From Bifidobacterium canis (GTDB taxonomy: Bacteria > Actinomycetota > Actinomycetes > Actinomycetales > Bifidobacteriaceae), in NCBI RefSeq assembly GCF_009727065.1, contig NZ_WNLP01000006.1, positions 1-64,000 on the forward strand: a stretch of 64,000 nt of DNA. The letters run 5' to 3'. The translations under genes were made by a program, and so were the position numbers. The notes beneath the pieces were generated by a model. The model was not told the DNA's origin, did no database searches, and saw nothing but the letters and a program-made list of their open reading frames with translations. The first letter of the stretch is position 1. Each line of letters starts with the position of its first letter. Shown in pieces: positions 20,801 through 30,342 of the stretch.

Positions 20801-21393
20801 TGTTTGAGCAGCGGTATGCTGAATTTCTCTTCACGGTAGGCGTCCATGAGTCGAGGGTCAATCGGCTCGGCGCGCATAGCATACAGTTTGATCATGTTCT
20901 CCGGAGTTGCGTCCGGTGGCAAATACATGAACTTAGCGATAGACAGGTGCCCGCTGTTGGCGGTGTCGATGTAGTCGTCGACGATCGCTCCCCACACCGC
21001 GTATGGCTCGCCGTCCTCGTTCACACCGCGCAAATACACGGGTTCGTCATGCCCGCGGTCGTTGCGAATGCCTCGCTGCCCGCGCACATACGTGTAGTCG
21101 CTGCGGTCGGAGCGGCCGGCGTTGGATGCCTTGTTGAACGCGGCTCCCGTTGGGTACAGCAGCGACACCTGCGCATCCACGAGCGTGGACTTGCCGGATT
21201 CACTTTGCCCCGTCAGCAATGTCACCGTGCCGTCGAACGCGGTGGACGGTTCGAACACATGGTAGCCTTCGTAAGAACCCCAGTTGACGAGCTGGCGACG
21301 CTGCAGCACCCAGTGCGGTGCCAGCAATTCGATGGGCGCATACAGATCTTGAGATGCTTGAGATACCTGTGCGGTAGATGATTGTGCGGTCAT
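17872..21393 (-). CDS. jetC: JetC/MksB-type SMC-like ATPase
   Basis: 1173 aa. The N-terminal Walker [10 protein letters not shown] is at residues 62-70. The middle is two long coiled-coil arms around a hinge-like segment. The C-terminus has the ABC signature [11 protein letters not shown] and a Walker B VFLDEAL (about residue 1105), as in MukB/MksB/JetC. Its start overlaps the stop of the jetB-type gene by 4 bases (ATGA), which indicates translational coupling. In Wadjet systems JetABC extrudes plasmid DNA loops and JetD cuts. Here nothing resembling JetD follows, so it could instead be an MksBEF condensin. Confidence 0.85.
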   Translation of the reverse strand: MTAQSSTAQVSQASQDLYAPIELLAPHWVLQRRQLVNWGSYEGYHVFEPSTAFDGTVTLLTGQSESGKSTLVDAQVSLLYPTGAAFNKASNAGRSDRSDYTYVRGQRGIRNDRGHDEPVYLRGVNEDGEPYAVWGAIVDDYIDTANSGHLSIAKFMYLPPDATPENMIKLYAMRAEPIDPRLMDAYREEKFSIPLLKQVYPGITVYQYANRFHEDVWKRFGLTEAACRLLHRMQASDAPSQLDDIFRKGVLNEPRALSMGRAAIDDYERYRNNFMSMERTRRRVELLQTINDEAAEYQEAERGVSQLRAIDPMQVGSDERRAQWLDTRISADVADVLPQYRAWAQENEAALQSAQEKVVQLNDEISSLENQMRGHGGDEIRKLEDKLADAQREYERVLKRCEKLVERFNRADQSMPENQTQWNEICAQYEQFDKEYAADARTRSDHQFELLNTCKIYEDELAELNDDYERKQRSRSRITREMADARALMAQVTGLQPEELPYAAELMDVEDEEWRVAMNVTYASLAPIILVDKRHEQGFAQNISRIPREQMPRRNWQFVDTDAIFDGDHDSSERDWLSGKLTFNEDSPFIGWLRARVASDASDALCVDAIDDASAERQVQRDGQIKSGKRGSHGTKGMKPVIGFVTETYLNELKVKIAAAKERLNQAIAARDAFDNDVAKLQAKHDLAQALQDTAWADIDAQAVEDRITQLRADRDELANNPELAQLKADLDIRKRQLEEANSRAWGAKTEAQSAQRALQAAQRWLSEHDDASTTADGVHAVPMNDVCNELLETSYVAYFGASAQRGSQRVGVILGIDDKSAKASGTHVKAEDRVDMQQVGVLRMSVAQAVGKTVTQLAAQRDARRKSCETTMQSYIDQYAPNDDRISASVNDAQFFERELAELEPGVIGQEAASTEYFNSLEKMLNDFVQLQATIRADQKKITEQMGKINRLLAHYPFGAQHGKLSIEVHVRPPEAKFSTALSSQIARINAFRESDSRDVERCKKLFEQCANVVEFIKESFDEYAPNGHGDANLDPRRRSRFIGAVEYSNGDIEHINSTGGGSGGYLQELTSFAYGAALLYLLANDNATEPSYATVFLDEALIKADSQYTRRALSVLPGLGFQVIVSAPESKTGEIMPSASKTVVARKDPTTGTTTLLEGELVNGTHERNAR

Positions 21394-22163
21394 GGCAGCA
21401 GCTCCTGCTGGTCTTCGGTATTCTCAGTGTTTTCGGTATTCTCAGCGGCAGCATCATCGTCACCGAGCCACGCGGCGATGCGCTCCGGATCGAGCACCAC
21501 GGGCACGAGCTTCGTGATCACGAACATGCCTTCGTCATCTTCGTAATCCATCAGAAAACCGTTGGTGCGAGCCTGCCCGATAAGCCGATCGACTTGCTCG
21601 TTGACGGCTTCCTCGCTGTTGCGACCAGCCAGCGGTCCGGCGCCGGTAGCCATGGTCTGCACAATCTCTTCTTTCGAAATCATCCACTGCTCTGAGGGCA
21701 TGCCCACGTTCTCGTATTCGAGCACTTTGCGGCGCAAGGCGGCGAGCAGCGCCGCCTCGCGAGCACTCAGCGTGGCGCGCGTTTTCAGCGAGCGGATCGA
21801 ATATTCGTCCGGTTTCACCGGTTCCGCATACATCACCTCATAATAGGTGTCGATCACCGGAATCAACAGATCATTGTTGAGCGAACGGCGCACATCATCC
21901 ATGTATTCAAGCGCCTGATGGTACATCTTCCCCGATATGGAGCGGTTGCGCTTCAACGCGATCGCCACCTCGCGCGCGGCAGCAGGCATATCGCCCATGT
22001 CGCCGTCGAACAGCGCGTGCACGTTCGCCAGATCCGCGGTTCCCGCGTTGTCGAGTGTCTGTTGTTCGCCGTAATCATTGCCGGCAGCCGTGTCGGAGAT
22101 AATGCCCTGATTGCCGTCATCCGCGATCTGCGCGTTCATATCTTCTGGTAAATCGTTCGCCAT
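21390..22163 (-). CDS. jetB: JetB/MksE-type subunit (DUF4194)
   Basis: 257 aa. The central DUF4194 winged-helix region is at about residues 60-235 ([40 protein letters not shown]), the kite-like partner of the SMC ATPase. The acidic N-terminal 55 residues and the C-terminal [10 protein letters not shown] tract, encoded by a short tandem DNA repeat near 21414-21447, are not part of the family core. It sits 7 bp downstream of the jetA-type gene and overlaps jetC by 4 bp. Confidence 0.85.
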   Translation of the reverse strand: MANDLPEDMNAQIADDGNQGIISDTAAGNDYGEQQTLDNAGTADLANVHALFDGDMGDMPAAAREVAIALKRNRSISGKMYHQALEYMDDVRRSLNNDLLIPVIDTYYEVMYAEPVKPDEYSIRSLKTRATLSAREAALLAALRRKVLEYENVGMPSEQWMISKEEIVQTMATGAGPLAGRNSEEAVNEQVDRLIGQARTNGFLMDYEDDEGMFVITKLVPVVLDPERIAAWLGDDDAAAENTENTENTEDQQELLP

Positions 22164-22170
22164 GTTCGCC

Positions 22171-23703
22171 TCATGCCTGTGTCATCGTATCGAGATAGTC
22201 GTGTAGTTCCTGTTCGCCCACCAGCAGTGCGCGCGTGCGCCAAGCGCGATCGTCGCCATCGGCGCTCACGCAGTGCCATATGCTCGTCGCATTGCTCACA
22301 GTGTTGTCACCAGTGTCTGAGCTTGCACCGTCAGACGGCAGATAACTCAGGAAGCCCACGATTTCGCTTTCGCGGCGTTCCTCGGCAGGCAACGCGTTGA
22401 AGCTCGCCGCAATATCGACCTGCGTGCCTCGCATCACCGGATGCTTGGCAATAAGCGAGATCATATGCGCCACGCGAGGTCCTCCGGCTTGCACTATGCC
22501 TCGCAAGTCAATCGAAGCGGCGCCATCATTGCCCTCACGCAGCGTCGGCGCCAATGTTTTCACGGGTGTTTCACGCGCACGGGTTGGCAAAGTGAGCATG
22601 GAAACCGTTGATGTGCCCGTATCGAAGCGTTGCTTGGTGTGAGCAGAGTCGCTCAGCTTGGTGAACAGTCGCGCGAGTTGGCGCGACATCGTGCGGAACT
22701 GCATGTCGCTCTGCTGGCGAACGAGTAGTTTCACGCTTTCGTCGGTCGCGCGAATCTGGTTGCGCACCGCGTCGATGCCGTCGTAGATGTCGTCGAATTC
22801 GCGGTTGACCACACCCATCACATCATCGGCCTCATCGTGCAGCCATTCGCTGTTCGAAATGTCTTGCAAAGCCTGATCGAGTTCGGCACGACTCTCCGGC
22901 GCGAACATCACCTGGAACGCATCGTTGAACCGTCTGCCTTCGTCGCTGTCGCGGTAGGTGCGCTCGTATTCCTCGTGGTAGAAGCGCAGCATCTCGTCGC
23001 TCGTCATGCTGCCATCGTCGATGCGGCGGCGCAATTCGTCCCCGTTGTCTCGTTCGGTTATCACCAGTTCGCGAAGATCGACGGGAATCCCACGCAACGT
23101 GTTGTAGACAACGTTGATGATGTCAGACACCTGTTCGCGAGTCGGCCGACGCTCGATGCCGTTCTTCTTAAGATCGTCTATCTGACGCTGACGCTCCGCT
23201 ATCTCGCGTTCCAGCAGCTCGACGCGTTCCTCGACGTTGACGGTGAGCTGCTTGCGCGCATTCTCGATCTCCATGATGATCGAGTTGACCTGTGCGCCGG
23301 AGAGAGTCACCGTGCGTTGTTGCAAGGTGGCGAGCGCTTCGATAGCTCGGTGCGCGCGCTGCGTGAGCCGGCACATCACGCGGTGTTGGCGTCGGTCGAT
23401 CGAGTCGGCGATCCATGCGTAGTCGCCAGTGCCTTCCGCCTTGAGTTCTTTGAGAATGCGGCGCGCAGCTGCATAGTCATCTTCGCCGTCGCGCAACTGG
23501 TACACACCGTCGGCAACGAGCTCACCAATGGCATCCCGCATGGTCGAGCGCAGTTTCTCCTGCGGCACTTCGGCAGTCAGCGGGTCAAAGCAGGTGCGAA
23601 GCAGGGCGATGTAGACCTCGGAGTTCTTGTGCAGCAACATGCGAAGCACACCGGTTTCGTAGACCGGCCTCAGATTCGCCAGCTCGCTTCTTACATCTGC
23701 CAT
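22171..23703 (-). CDS. jetA: JetA/MksF-type kleisin subunit (DUF3375)
   Basis: 510 aa DUF3375 protein. The N-terminal winged-helix part ([20 protein letters not shown]) is followed by a coiled coil at about residues 150-185 and a C-terminal region containing a conserved [25 protein letters not shown] block. It bridges the SMC ATPase dimer as the kleisin. ATG at 23703 is chosen because AAAGGAG lies 5 bases upstream. An ATG at 23724 has no ribosome site. First of three tightly linked genes (jetA-jetB-jetC). The DUF2130 gene lies 74 bp upstream on the same strand. Confidence 0.85.
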   Translation of the reverse strand: MADVRSELANLRPVYETGVLRMLLHKNSEVYIALLRTCFDPLTAEVPQEKLRSTMRDAIGELVADGVYQLRDGEDDYAAARRILKELKAEGTGDYAWIADSIDRRQHRVMCRLTQRAHRAIEALATLQQRTVTLSGAQVNSIIMEIENARKQLTVNVEERVELLEREIAERQRQIDDLKKNGIERRPTREQVSDIINVVYNTLRGIPVDLRELVITERDNGDELRRRIDDGSMTSDEMLRFYHEEYERTYRDSDEGRRFNDAFQVMFAPESRAELDQALQDISNSEWLHDEADDVMGVVNREFDDIYDGIDAVRNQIRATDESVKLLVRQQSDMQFRTMSRQLARLFTKLSDSAHTKQRFDTGTSTVSMLTLPTRARETPVKTLAPTLREGNDGAASIDLRGIVQAGGPRVAHMISLIAKHPVMRGTQVDIAASFNALPAEERRESEIVGFLSYLPSDGASSDTGDNTVSNATSIWHCVSADGDDRAWRTRALLVGEQELHDYLDTMTQA

Positions 23704-23777
23704 GCCGCTCCTTTCCCAAGCCATTCTACCGGTTGGCGAGGAATCGCTCAGGCTGCATAGCGGTGCAATCGCAGCTT

Positions 23778-25235
23778 TTACTCCTCGACGGGATCAATCT
23801 GCGAGTCACGCACAGCCTCGATGCCCTTGGCGTTGTCTCGCTTGGCGCGTGCCTCGTTGAACTTCGCGGTCATCGTCGGGTTCTTGCGTGTGAGCTTCTT
23901 GATCGTCACCGCCTGCGCCTTGTCATTGGCGAGTCGCAGGTTGCGGTCGGTGCCGAGCAATGCGTCCTTCGTTTTCTGCAAATGGTCGATCGACTTGTCG
24001 ATCTCGTCGATCACCGTTTGGAATTTACGCGAAGCGAGGTCGTAGTTGCGCTCGAATCCTTGCTTGAAAGCATCGAGCTGCTCTTCGAAATGCGTGATGT
24101 CGATGTTCTGCGCACGTGCCTCCTCCAACTCGCGCTTGTATTCGAGCGAGTTCAATGCGGCGTTGCGCAGCAGCGTGATCATCTGGATGAAGAACTGCGG
24201 GCGGATCACATACATCTTCGGGTAGCGGAACGAAACGTCGACGATACCGCGGTTATACAGCTCGCTGTCCGATTCGAGCATCGTGACGAGCACCGCGTAT
24301 TCGCAGTTCTTCTCTCGCCTGTCTTTGTCGAGCTCCTTGAAGAAGTCCTCGTTCTTGTGCTTGGTGGCGGTCGTCTCGTTCTCGTTTTTCATCTCGAACA
24401 TGATCGAGATGATCTCGGTGCCGTCTTCGTCGTAATCGCGGAAGATGAAGTCGCCTTTGCTGCCGGTGCGCGCGTCGTTGTCTTTCTCGAAGTACGCGTG
24501 CGGGAACATGCCCATGCGCACGCTGTTGAACTCGGTCTGGCAGTGCTGCTCGAGCGTCTCACCCACCATCTTCGTGGAGAGCTTCGCTTTGAGTTCCTTC
24601 AGACGCTCGATCGTATCGTCACGGTCACGCAGCTGCGTTTCATAGCGATCCTGCAGTGACTTGCGCTCCAAATCGCTTTTCAGTTTCGCGTTCTCCAGCG
24701 AGTTCTTCAGCTCGTCGCGCTCGCGTTTCACACCATCCACGGCTTTGGCGAGCTCGAGCTCCTTCGACGCTTGCGACGAATCGAGCTGTGCTTGCAAACG
24801 CTGGATTTCCAGAGTTTTCTCTGACTTCACCTTTTCCAGTTCTGTGTTGAGATTCGCTTTCGCAAGCTCAGCGTCGTTCTCACGTTCGCGCTTGACGCGC
24901 TCGAGTTCGTGCTCGAGTTCCGCGCGCTTCTTTTCTTCCTCACTCACGGCTTGGGAGACGGCCTGTTCCTGCTGAACTTTTGCGATATCAAGCTTGGATT
25001 GCAGATCTCCGATCTGCGCATCCTTGTCTGCGAGCGCGGTGTCGAGCTTGCTTTGCGCCTGTGTTTGCGCGAGTTTCAGCGACGCCTGCATCTTCTCTTC
25101 CGCGAGTTTCAGCTGCGCGTCGAGTTCGTGGTCGAATTCCTGCGTGCGCACCTGCTGTGCGATATCCGCGTATTGCGCTTCGTCGATGGTGAATACTTCG
25201 CCGCAGTGCGGGCATTTGATTTCGTGGCTCGCCAT
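23778..25235 (-). CDS. DUF2130 protein: zinc-ribbon-like start, coiled coil and PD-(D/E)XK-like nuclease domain
   Basis: 485 aa. CPHCG at residues 8-12 suggests half of a zinc site. Residues 30-220 are a long charged coiled coil. The C-terminal domain has GSKGDFIF (Asp262) and FEMKNE (Glu281, Lys283), a spacing that fits a D...ExK nuclease core. DUF2130 has been grouped with PD-(D/E)XK folds, but its activity is not established. It lies 74 bp upstream of the jetA-type gene on the same strand, so it may be part of the same transcription unit. Start ATG at 25235 with GGAGG upstream. Confidence 0.8.
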   Translation of the reverse strand: MASHEIKCPHCGEVFTIDEAQYADIAQQVRTQEFDHELDAQLKLAEEKMQASLKLAQTQAQSKLDTALADKDAQIGDLQSKLDIAKVQQEQAVSQAVSEEEKKRAELEHELERVKRERENDAELAKANLNTELEKVKSEKTLEIQRLQAQLDSSQASKELELAKAVDGVKRERDELKNSLENAKLKSDLERKSLQDRYETQLRDRDDTIERLKELKAKLSTKMVGETLEQHCQTEFNSVRMGMFPHAYFEKDNDARTGSKGDFIFRDYDEDGTEIISIMFEMKNENETTATKHKNEDFFKELDKDRREKNCEYAVLVTMLESDSELYNRGIVDVSFRYPKMYVIRPQFFIQMITLLRNAALNSLEYKRELEEARAQNIDITHFEEQLDAFKQGFERNYDLASRKFQTVIDEIDKSIDHLQKTKDALLGTDRNLRLANDKAQAVTIKKLTRKNPTMTAKFNEARAKRDNAKGIEAVRDSQIDPVEE

Positions 25236-25305
25236 AATCCCTCCAAATATGTTTACTCAAGTGTACTTGTGCAGTAACCCGACAAAAATCTGCGCGCACT
25301 TCCGC

Positions 25306-26247
25306 TCAGCCTAGGAATGCGCGAATCTTCTCCTCGGCGAATTGCGCCGCCTTATCTCGCAATCCGTTCGTCGCGTATTCACCGTGGCCTTTGCTCGTGC
25401 CCTCGGTTTGGCAGACCATATCGGTGGCGTTGCAGTAACTTTGCATACGCGAAGCGTAGGCGTCGAGTTCGTGCAGTCCGCGCGCCCCCATCATGCCGTT
25501 CGCCTGCTTGCTGAAATCACCGACGTCATAGCTGGCTTTCGCGTTGAAACGCGGTTCGCCGAACAGATCGATGGCGAGAATGTTCTTCGACGCCGTGCTA
25601 GATAACGCATACCCGTTGTCTTCGTTCGTGCGTCGGCTCGGCTCGGTGAGCGCGTCGGCCACCACCATCGCGCCCTGCGAATACCCGAGCAGCACACTGG
25701 CCTGCGCCGGGCATTGCTCCGCCTGCCCGTTGAGCATGCTCACGAGTTTATTCACACCATCTGCAGCGCTACCTGTGTCGCTGTTCGCCGCATAGTCGAG
25801 CGATGTGAGCTGCACTTGCCCGGGGAATGCGTCACTGATCTGCTGGGCGAGCGGCTGCAGCAGACCGCCGCCGAGCTGCTCGAATGTGCCGCGCGCGCTG
25901 ATCACACGCACGCGTTTCGTGCTGTCGCAACCGGAATCACCCCACGCGCCCGGTTTGCCGGTGTCGGTGTGGCTCGGCCCATTGAACAGAATGTGTTCGA
26001 ACGTCGCGCGTGTGGCCGCCGGATCCGGGTTGCCGTCGAGTGCGCGTATTTTCGCGAGTTCGTCTGCGCCGAACATTGAGCGTGAGGAACTGCTTGCGCT
26101 CGGTTTTGGCGAGGCGGTTAATGTGGCAGATTGTGAGGATTGCGGCTCCGCGTCGGCGTTCGCATGCCCGCATGAGGCCAGCGTCACGCACATGGTCACT
26201 GCCGCAATCGCGCACGCCAGTCGGCTGGCAACGGTATGTGAGCTCAC
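25306..26247 (-). CDS. Cutinase-family secreted lipoprotein esterase
   Basis: 313 aa. A signal peptide with lipobox LASC (Cys about residue 26) is followed by a Ser/Ala-rich linker of about 40 residues. The alpha/beta-hydrolase fold of the cutinase family then carries the nucleophile elbow GYSQGA and the RGTFEQLGGG block near the oxyanion side. Expected to be membrane-anchored on the outer face and to cleave esters, but the substrate is unknown. Start ATG at 26247 behind AGGTTTCTC. It may be co-transcribed with the downstream DUF2130 gene (70-bp gap), although functionally unrelated. Confidence 0.82.
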   Translation of the reverse strand: MSSHTVASRLACAIAAVTMCVTLASCGHANADAEPQSSQSATLTASPKPSASSSSRSMFGADELAKIRALDGNPDPAATRATFEHILFNGPSHTDTGKPGAWGDSGCDSTKRVRVISARGTFEQLGGGLLQPLAQQISDAFPGQVQLTSLDYAANSDTGSAADGVNKLVSMLNGQAEQCPAQASVLLGYSQGAMVVADALTEPSRRTNEDNGYALSSTASKNILAIDLFGEPRFNAKASYDVGDFSKQANGMMGARGLHELDAYASRMQSYCNATDMVCQTEGTSKGHGEYATNGLRDKAAQFAEEKIRAFLG

Positions 26248-26422
26248 CGAGAAACCTCCTATTTCACCGCTTGTGTTTATTCAATATTCACTGTATTGCA
26301 CTGCTTTGCCACTGCCTATACGCTAGACGATTATTCGCAATCGCAAACTCGTCATAACCAACCTCGCAACAGTAGGCTATCTCATTGTAAAACAAGGGAT
26401 TTGCAGACGAGAAGGGACCCTG

Positions 26423-27967
26423 ATGCAGGGTATGCACACACTTCATTCGAACACCGCCAACCATAGGAACATCGTCACACGACTGATGGGCATAGTCATC
26501 GCGCTGGTTGCCGCCGTCGCCATGGTCGTGCCGACCACGCTGCTTGCAGTTCCATCGGCAGCTGCTCAGGAGATCTCAAAGAACATCATCACCAGTGCGA
26601 GCGTGAATCCCGACACCGTTCAGCCGCTTGGTACCGCGACGCTGACAATGGAGTTCCAGCTGCCGAACAACACGATTCATGCGGGAGACACGTCTACGAT
26701 CACGCTCCCTGCCAATTTCACATATTTCAACTCCGGCACCGACTTCGACATTCACTCGGATGAGGGAGCCGTGGTCGCACATGCCCACATTGCAGGCAGC
26801 ACGATGACGCTCACCTACACCGAATACGTCGAACAGCATTCTGACATTTCCGGCACGATCACCGCGGCGTTCACCGTGCAGAATTCCGCAACACCCGGCG
26901 AACAGGAATTCCATGTCACCGTTTCCGGCACGCCTGTGCCGATCAGCAACAACGGCGGCAAAATCACCGTGGAACCGGGAGATCCCGAAGCCAACACCGT
27001 GTTCGGCAAATACGGCTACCAAAGCGGTGATTCGACGGACGAGCTGCTGTATATGCTCCGCGTCAATGTGCCGAACCAGAATCTGTCGAACATCACCATT
27101 GAAGACCAGCTCACCAGCGCGGGGCTCAGCTACCTGCCTTCGACGTTCACCGTCACGCAGGGCACTTGGGTGAAAGACGCCCAAGGCAAGTATTCGTTGC
27201 AGAACGCAACCGACGTCACCTCCCGCTATCAGGCGACGATAACCACTGGCAGCGATGGAATCCAGCACTTCTCCATGAACATAGGAGACCTCAACGGCGT
27301 CGGGCTTCTCGTGAAATATTACGTGCGAGCATCAGCCGACATTCCTACTGGAACGTCGATCACCAACAATGCGACGATGAACTACAACAATGGCAATACC
27401 GCTCCATCGGGTTCAACGACGGTGTGGAAGCTCGCCACAGGCCATGCCCACGGCTACATCTACACAATCAACATCACCAAAACCAACGCAAGCACAGGCG
27501 AGAAACTTCAGGGCGCCGAATTCACCGTGACCCGCACACGCACAGGGCAGGTTGTGGGCACCGTCACCACTGATGCCAACGGCAATGCGGCTCTTGGCAA
27601 TCTGGTGCGCGATGACTACGTTATTTCGGAGACCAAAGCGCCGGCCGGATACGCCAAGGCAGCCAGCGTGACCGTTTCCGCATCGGACTTCAAGAAGGGC
27701 AACGATTCCACGACGTATTCCGTCACGATTCAAGACGACAAGGCGACGACTCCCGAAAAGCTTTCACAGCCTGAAACGCAGAAGCCGACCACCGTCCCGC
27801 AGGCGCCTTCATCACAGCCGAAGCAGCCTGCTCCAGCGAAAACCGTTTCCACTCCGCTCTCGAGAACAGGCGGCAACATCCTGATTTTCATTGTGGTGGC
27901 AGTCGTTTTGCTGGCCATCGGTGCAGGACTGTTCGCGTATTCGAAATATCTCAAGCGCAAGCAGTGA
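26423..27967 (+). CDS. Wall-anchored surface protein with pilin-like and Cna-B/SpaA-type domains
   Basis: 514 aa. A signal peptide occupies about residues 1-50, followed by bacterial-adhesin-type beta domains (residues 55-330). A SpaA/Cna-B domain (GEKLQGAEFTVTRTRTG ... VISETKAPAGY) has the Lys/Glu pattern of internal isopeptide bonds. A Pro/Gln-rich spacer precedes the sorting signal LSRTG, a hydrophobic helix and the KYLKRKQ tail. The motif is LSRTG rather than LPxTG. No sortase or partner pilin lies nearby, so it is probably a stand-alone adhesin. Start ATG with AAGGGAC upstream. Confidence 0.82.
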   Translation: MQGMHTLHSNTANHRNIVTRLMGIVIALVAAVAMVVPTTLLAVPSAAAQEISKNIITSASVNPDTVQPLGTATLTMEFQLPNNTIHAGDTSTITLPANFTYFNSGTDFDIHSDEGAVVAHAHIAGSTMTLTYTEYVEQHSDISGTITAAFTVQNSATPGEQEFHVTVSGTPVPISNNGGKITVEPGDPEANTVFGKYGYQSGDSTDELLYMLRVNVPNQNLSNITIEDQLTSAGLSYLPSTFTVTQGTWVKDAQGKYSLQNATDVTSRYQATITTGSDGIQHFSMNIGDLNGVGLLVKYYVRASADIPTGTSITNNATMNYNNGNTAPSGSTTVWKLATGHAHGYIYTINITKTNASTGEKLQGAEFTVTRTRTGQVVGTVTTDANGNAALGNLVRDDYVISETKAPAGYAKAASVTVSASDFKKGNDSTTYSVTIQDDKATTPEKLSQPETQKPTTVPQAPSSQPKQPAPAKTVSTPLSRTGGNILIFIVVAVVLLAIGAGLFAYSKYLKRKQ

Positions 27968-28043
27968 TTCGCATTCAGTAATCCATTAGTTCATGGGCTG
28001 ACGTGGGTGTTCGGCAACAAAATACGTGTGCCAGAAACTTACG

Positions 28044-29642
28044 TCAGTTCATCCGCGTCAGTCTCCGATGAGCGTCAATCACTGTAGACAGCATGGATTC
28101 AATGCTGCCAATTCGTCTCGCGACCTTCGCGTTGATATGTGGGATCACCGAAAGCACCGCACGCGTTTTATGCGAGCGGATTCTGCAGAAATCTGCCACT
28201 TGATCGTCGCTGAGCACCCCAGCTGAGCGTGCGGCGCGCAACGGTCTCAGTTCGCTTGCGTTGAACAATCCTCCACTTGCCAGCGCTTCCAACGCAGTGT
28301 CTGCACCCAATGCGCGCACATACTCGTCTTCGAGGTCTTTGTGTGACACCCACACGCCTCGATCCTCCAAGCGTTCAACTGGAACACCGTATTGGCGACT
28401 CATCACATCTTGTGCGTCTTCGTCGATGAGCTGAGACAGCGGCACTTGGAATCCTCGCTCGCCAAACACCCTCCTCCATGAGGGCATTTCGCCGCAACCG
28501 CCTGCCTCCAACAGCACTATGCCGTATGTGTCGAGATTGCGTCCCGTCACATCCGCGCAGTGTTCAACGAGCGCGCGGTCGGTGACGCCTTCCACGACGA
28601 TCACATGTTCGGCGGTCAACGGTTCCAACCGATCGCGCACCCACATGTGCAGCAAAAGCTTGTCGTCTTTGCTCAGAAAATCGCGCCGCGGCTGGACCAC
28701 TCCGCCCTCCGCTCGGGCGACGACGATCTGATCAGGCTCGAATTCGCCGATGATGTCGGGAGAATGTGTGGCGATGATCTTCTGGCTGCCGCCTTCTTTG
28801 AGGAGTCTGGCTAGATTGCGCTGGCTCGTCGGATGCAGGTGGGTTTCCGGCTCATCCATGCCGATGATCTGCGTGCGGCTATTGAGCAGATCGACCATCG
28901 CAACGTTGTAGATGGAACGCATGCCGCCCGACTGTGCCCACAATTCGCGTTGCTCGCCGTGCATACGTAGTTGCAGATGCACGTCGCTGAATGGGTTGCC
29001 GGTGAGTTTCGATCCTGGTTCAAACACGAGATTGTTTGGATTGTATTGCCCCGGCAATGCGGTTGTCAGCACACGGGCGATGCGTTTGCGTAGCTCGAAC
29101 AACGACGGCGATGATTCGAGCATGCCGCTCAACCGCTCGGATTGTTCAACAAAATTATTCTTCTCATGATCAAGATCGGCGTTCTCGAGTAGTTCGTCGA
29201 CTATGTTTCGCGAGCGTGTCTCGTTTTTCTCCGCAAAAGAGTCCGAAAGATAGATCCAGCCCAGTTGTTCGAGCTGACGTGTGGTGAGAGCTCGCGCATG
29301 TTCGCCAACTTCCCCACGCTCGATATGCATGGTTTCACCGTCGGCATCTACGCGCGCTGTGAGCCGTAATCGAATATGCTCGGCGAATTGGGGCGTTTTC
29401 GCATCACCGGTGTTGCTGAGCTCCACTTCCACGATGAACGGATGCCGATGATCACGCACATCCGCCGGCGTGATCTTCGCATAGAGCTGTGCCGTCGGCG
29501 TGCCCAGCATCAGGTCGAGGCAGCGCAGAATGGAGGATTTACCGGACTCGTTTGTGCCCACCAACACGAGATGATCGCGCACTTCGATTCGAAAATCGTT
29601 GACCCTGCTGTGGTTTTGTACCAGAATAGACGTCAGTTTCAT
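28044..29642 (-). CDS. OLD-family AAA ATPase with TOPRIM domain
   Basis: 532 aa. The N-terminal SMC/ABC-type ATPase has Walker A GTNESGKSS (residues 29-37) and a Walker B-like MDEPETHLHP. The C-terminal TOPRIM nuclease domain has VVEGVTDRALVEH and an acidic LIDEDAQD. This is the architecture of OLD nucleases, several of which act in phage defence. No GajB-type helicase or reverse transcriptase is adjacent, so it is a single-gene OLD. ATG at 29642 starts at the family N-terminus; a GTG at 29666 is an alternative. It shares direction with the kinase-like gene 56 bp upstream. Confidence 0.85.
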   Translation of the reverse strand: MKLTSILVQNHSRVNDFRIEVRDHLVLVGTNESGKSSILRCLDLMLGTPTAQLYAKITPADVRDHRHPFIVEVELSNTGDAKTPQFAEHIRLRLTARVDADGETMHIERGEVGEHARALTTRQLEQLGWIYLSDSFAEKNETRSRNIVDELLENADLDHEKNNFVEQSERLSGMLESSPSLFELRKRIARVLTTALPGQYNPNNLVFEPGSKLTGNPFSDVHLQLRMHGEQRELWAQSGGMRSIYNVAMVDLLNSRTQIIGMDEPETHLHPTSQRNLARLLKEGGSQKIIATHSPDIIGEFEPDQIVVARAEGGVVQPRRDFLSKDDKLLLHMWVRDRLEPLTAEHVIVVEGVTDRALVEHCADVTGRNLDTYGIVLLEAGGCGEMPSWRRVFGERGFQVPLSQLIDEDAQDVMSRQYGVPVERLEDRGVWVSHKDLEDEYVRALGADTALEALASGGLFNASELRPLRAARSAGVLSDDQVADFCRIRSHKTRAVLSVIPHINAKVARRIGSIESMLSTVIDAHRRLTRMN

Positions 29643-29698
29643 GGCGATCAACGGCTCCAGACACACTCAATGCTTGTTGCCCGTCATTCTACCCGTTG

Positions 29699-30280
29699 CT
29701 ACGCGGTTTCCGGAATTGGCGACGCGTGCAGCAGAAGTTCCGCCTCATATGCGAGGAACGCTTCGGTTCTCGCCCAGAATGGTTCGCCACGCCGTTCGAA
29801 ACTGCGTTCTGCCGTGTAATCTTCGCATTCGAAATCGATGTAGTAGATCAGTTCGTTATCTACTACAAAATTCGTTGGGAAATAATCGATGGCGATCCTA
29901 TGCGAAGTCAGGCGTTTTGCCATATCGCGTATCTGTGCAACATAGTCGTCTTTCATGCCGCCGCTGCGCACGAGCTCGTAGACCGTGGGGCCGTCGATGT
30001 ATTCCTTGAGAATTCGTTGGGCGTCGATGTCAACGTCGAGCATCGCTGGCAAGCGAATGCCAAGTTCACGCAGCCTGCGGTAGCAGCGGATCTCAGATTG
30101 GAGTGTGTCTTCGTACAGGTGGTGGCGGCGCGGGTCGCGGTGAAATTGTTTGATCACATATTCCATGCTGGGGTGTGCCACCGAACGCACGAGAAACGAG
30201 TAGCCGCCTTTTCCCTTGCCCAATAAGCGCAGCACTTCGTACCGTTCGCCGTTCACTGTTGCGATATTCGCTCTGCTCAT
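29699..30280 (-). CDS. Small protein-kinase-like protein
   Basis: 193 aa. It has a glycine-rich loop GKGKGGYSF (residues 21-29) and a VIKQF Lys (the VAIK position). The catalytic-loop-like IDYFPTNFV has Asp and Asn in the usual spacing but lacks the HRD histidine, and DFE replaces DFG. It is shorter than canonical kinases and close to the lipopolysaccharide-kinase/RIO-like group. Substrate unknown. It may be co-transcribed with the downstream OLD-type gene. Start ATG at 30280; only a weak ribosome site is visible. Confidence 0.7.
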   Translation of the reverse strand: MSRANIATVNGERYEVLRLLGKGKGGYSFLVRSVAHPSMEYVIKQFHRDPRRHHLYEDTLQSEIRCYRRLRELGIRLPAMLDVDIDAQRILKEYIDGPTVYELVRSGGMKDDYVAQIRDMAKRLTSHRIAIDYFPTNFVVDNELIYYIDFECEDYTAERSFERRGEPFWARTEAFLAYEAELLLHASPIPETA

Positions 30281-30342
30281 TGTTGCAGTGTATCACGCAA
30301 ATTACGGTATTTTCGAAGATATTTCCAGAATATAGTGTTATT

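Noticed and set aside
19687-21381. 564-residue open frame antisense to jetC
   Set aside because: Shadow of the jetC-type gene caused by GC-rich third codon positions; no ribosome site or recognisable domain.
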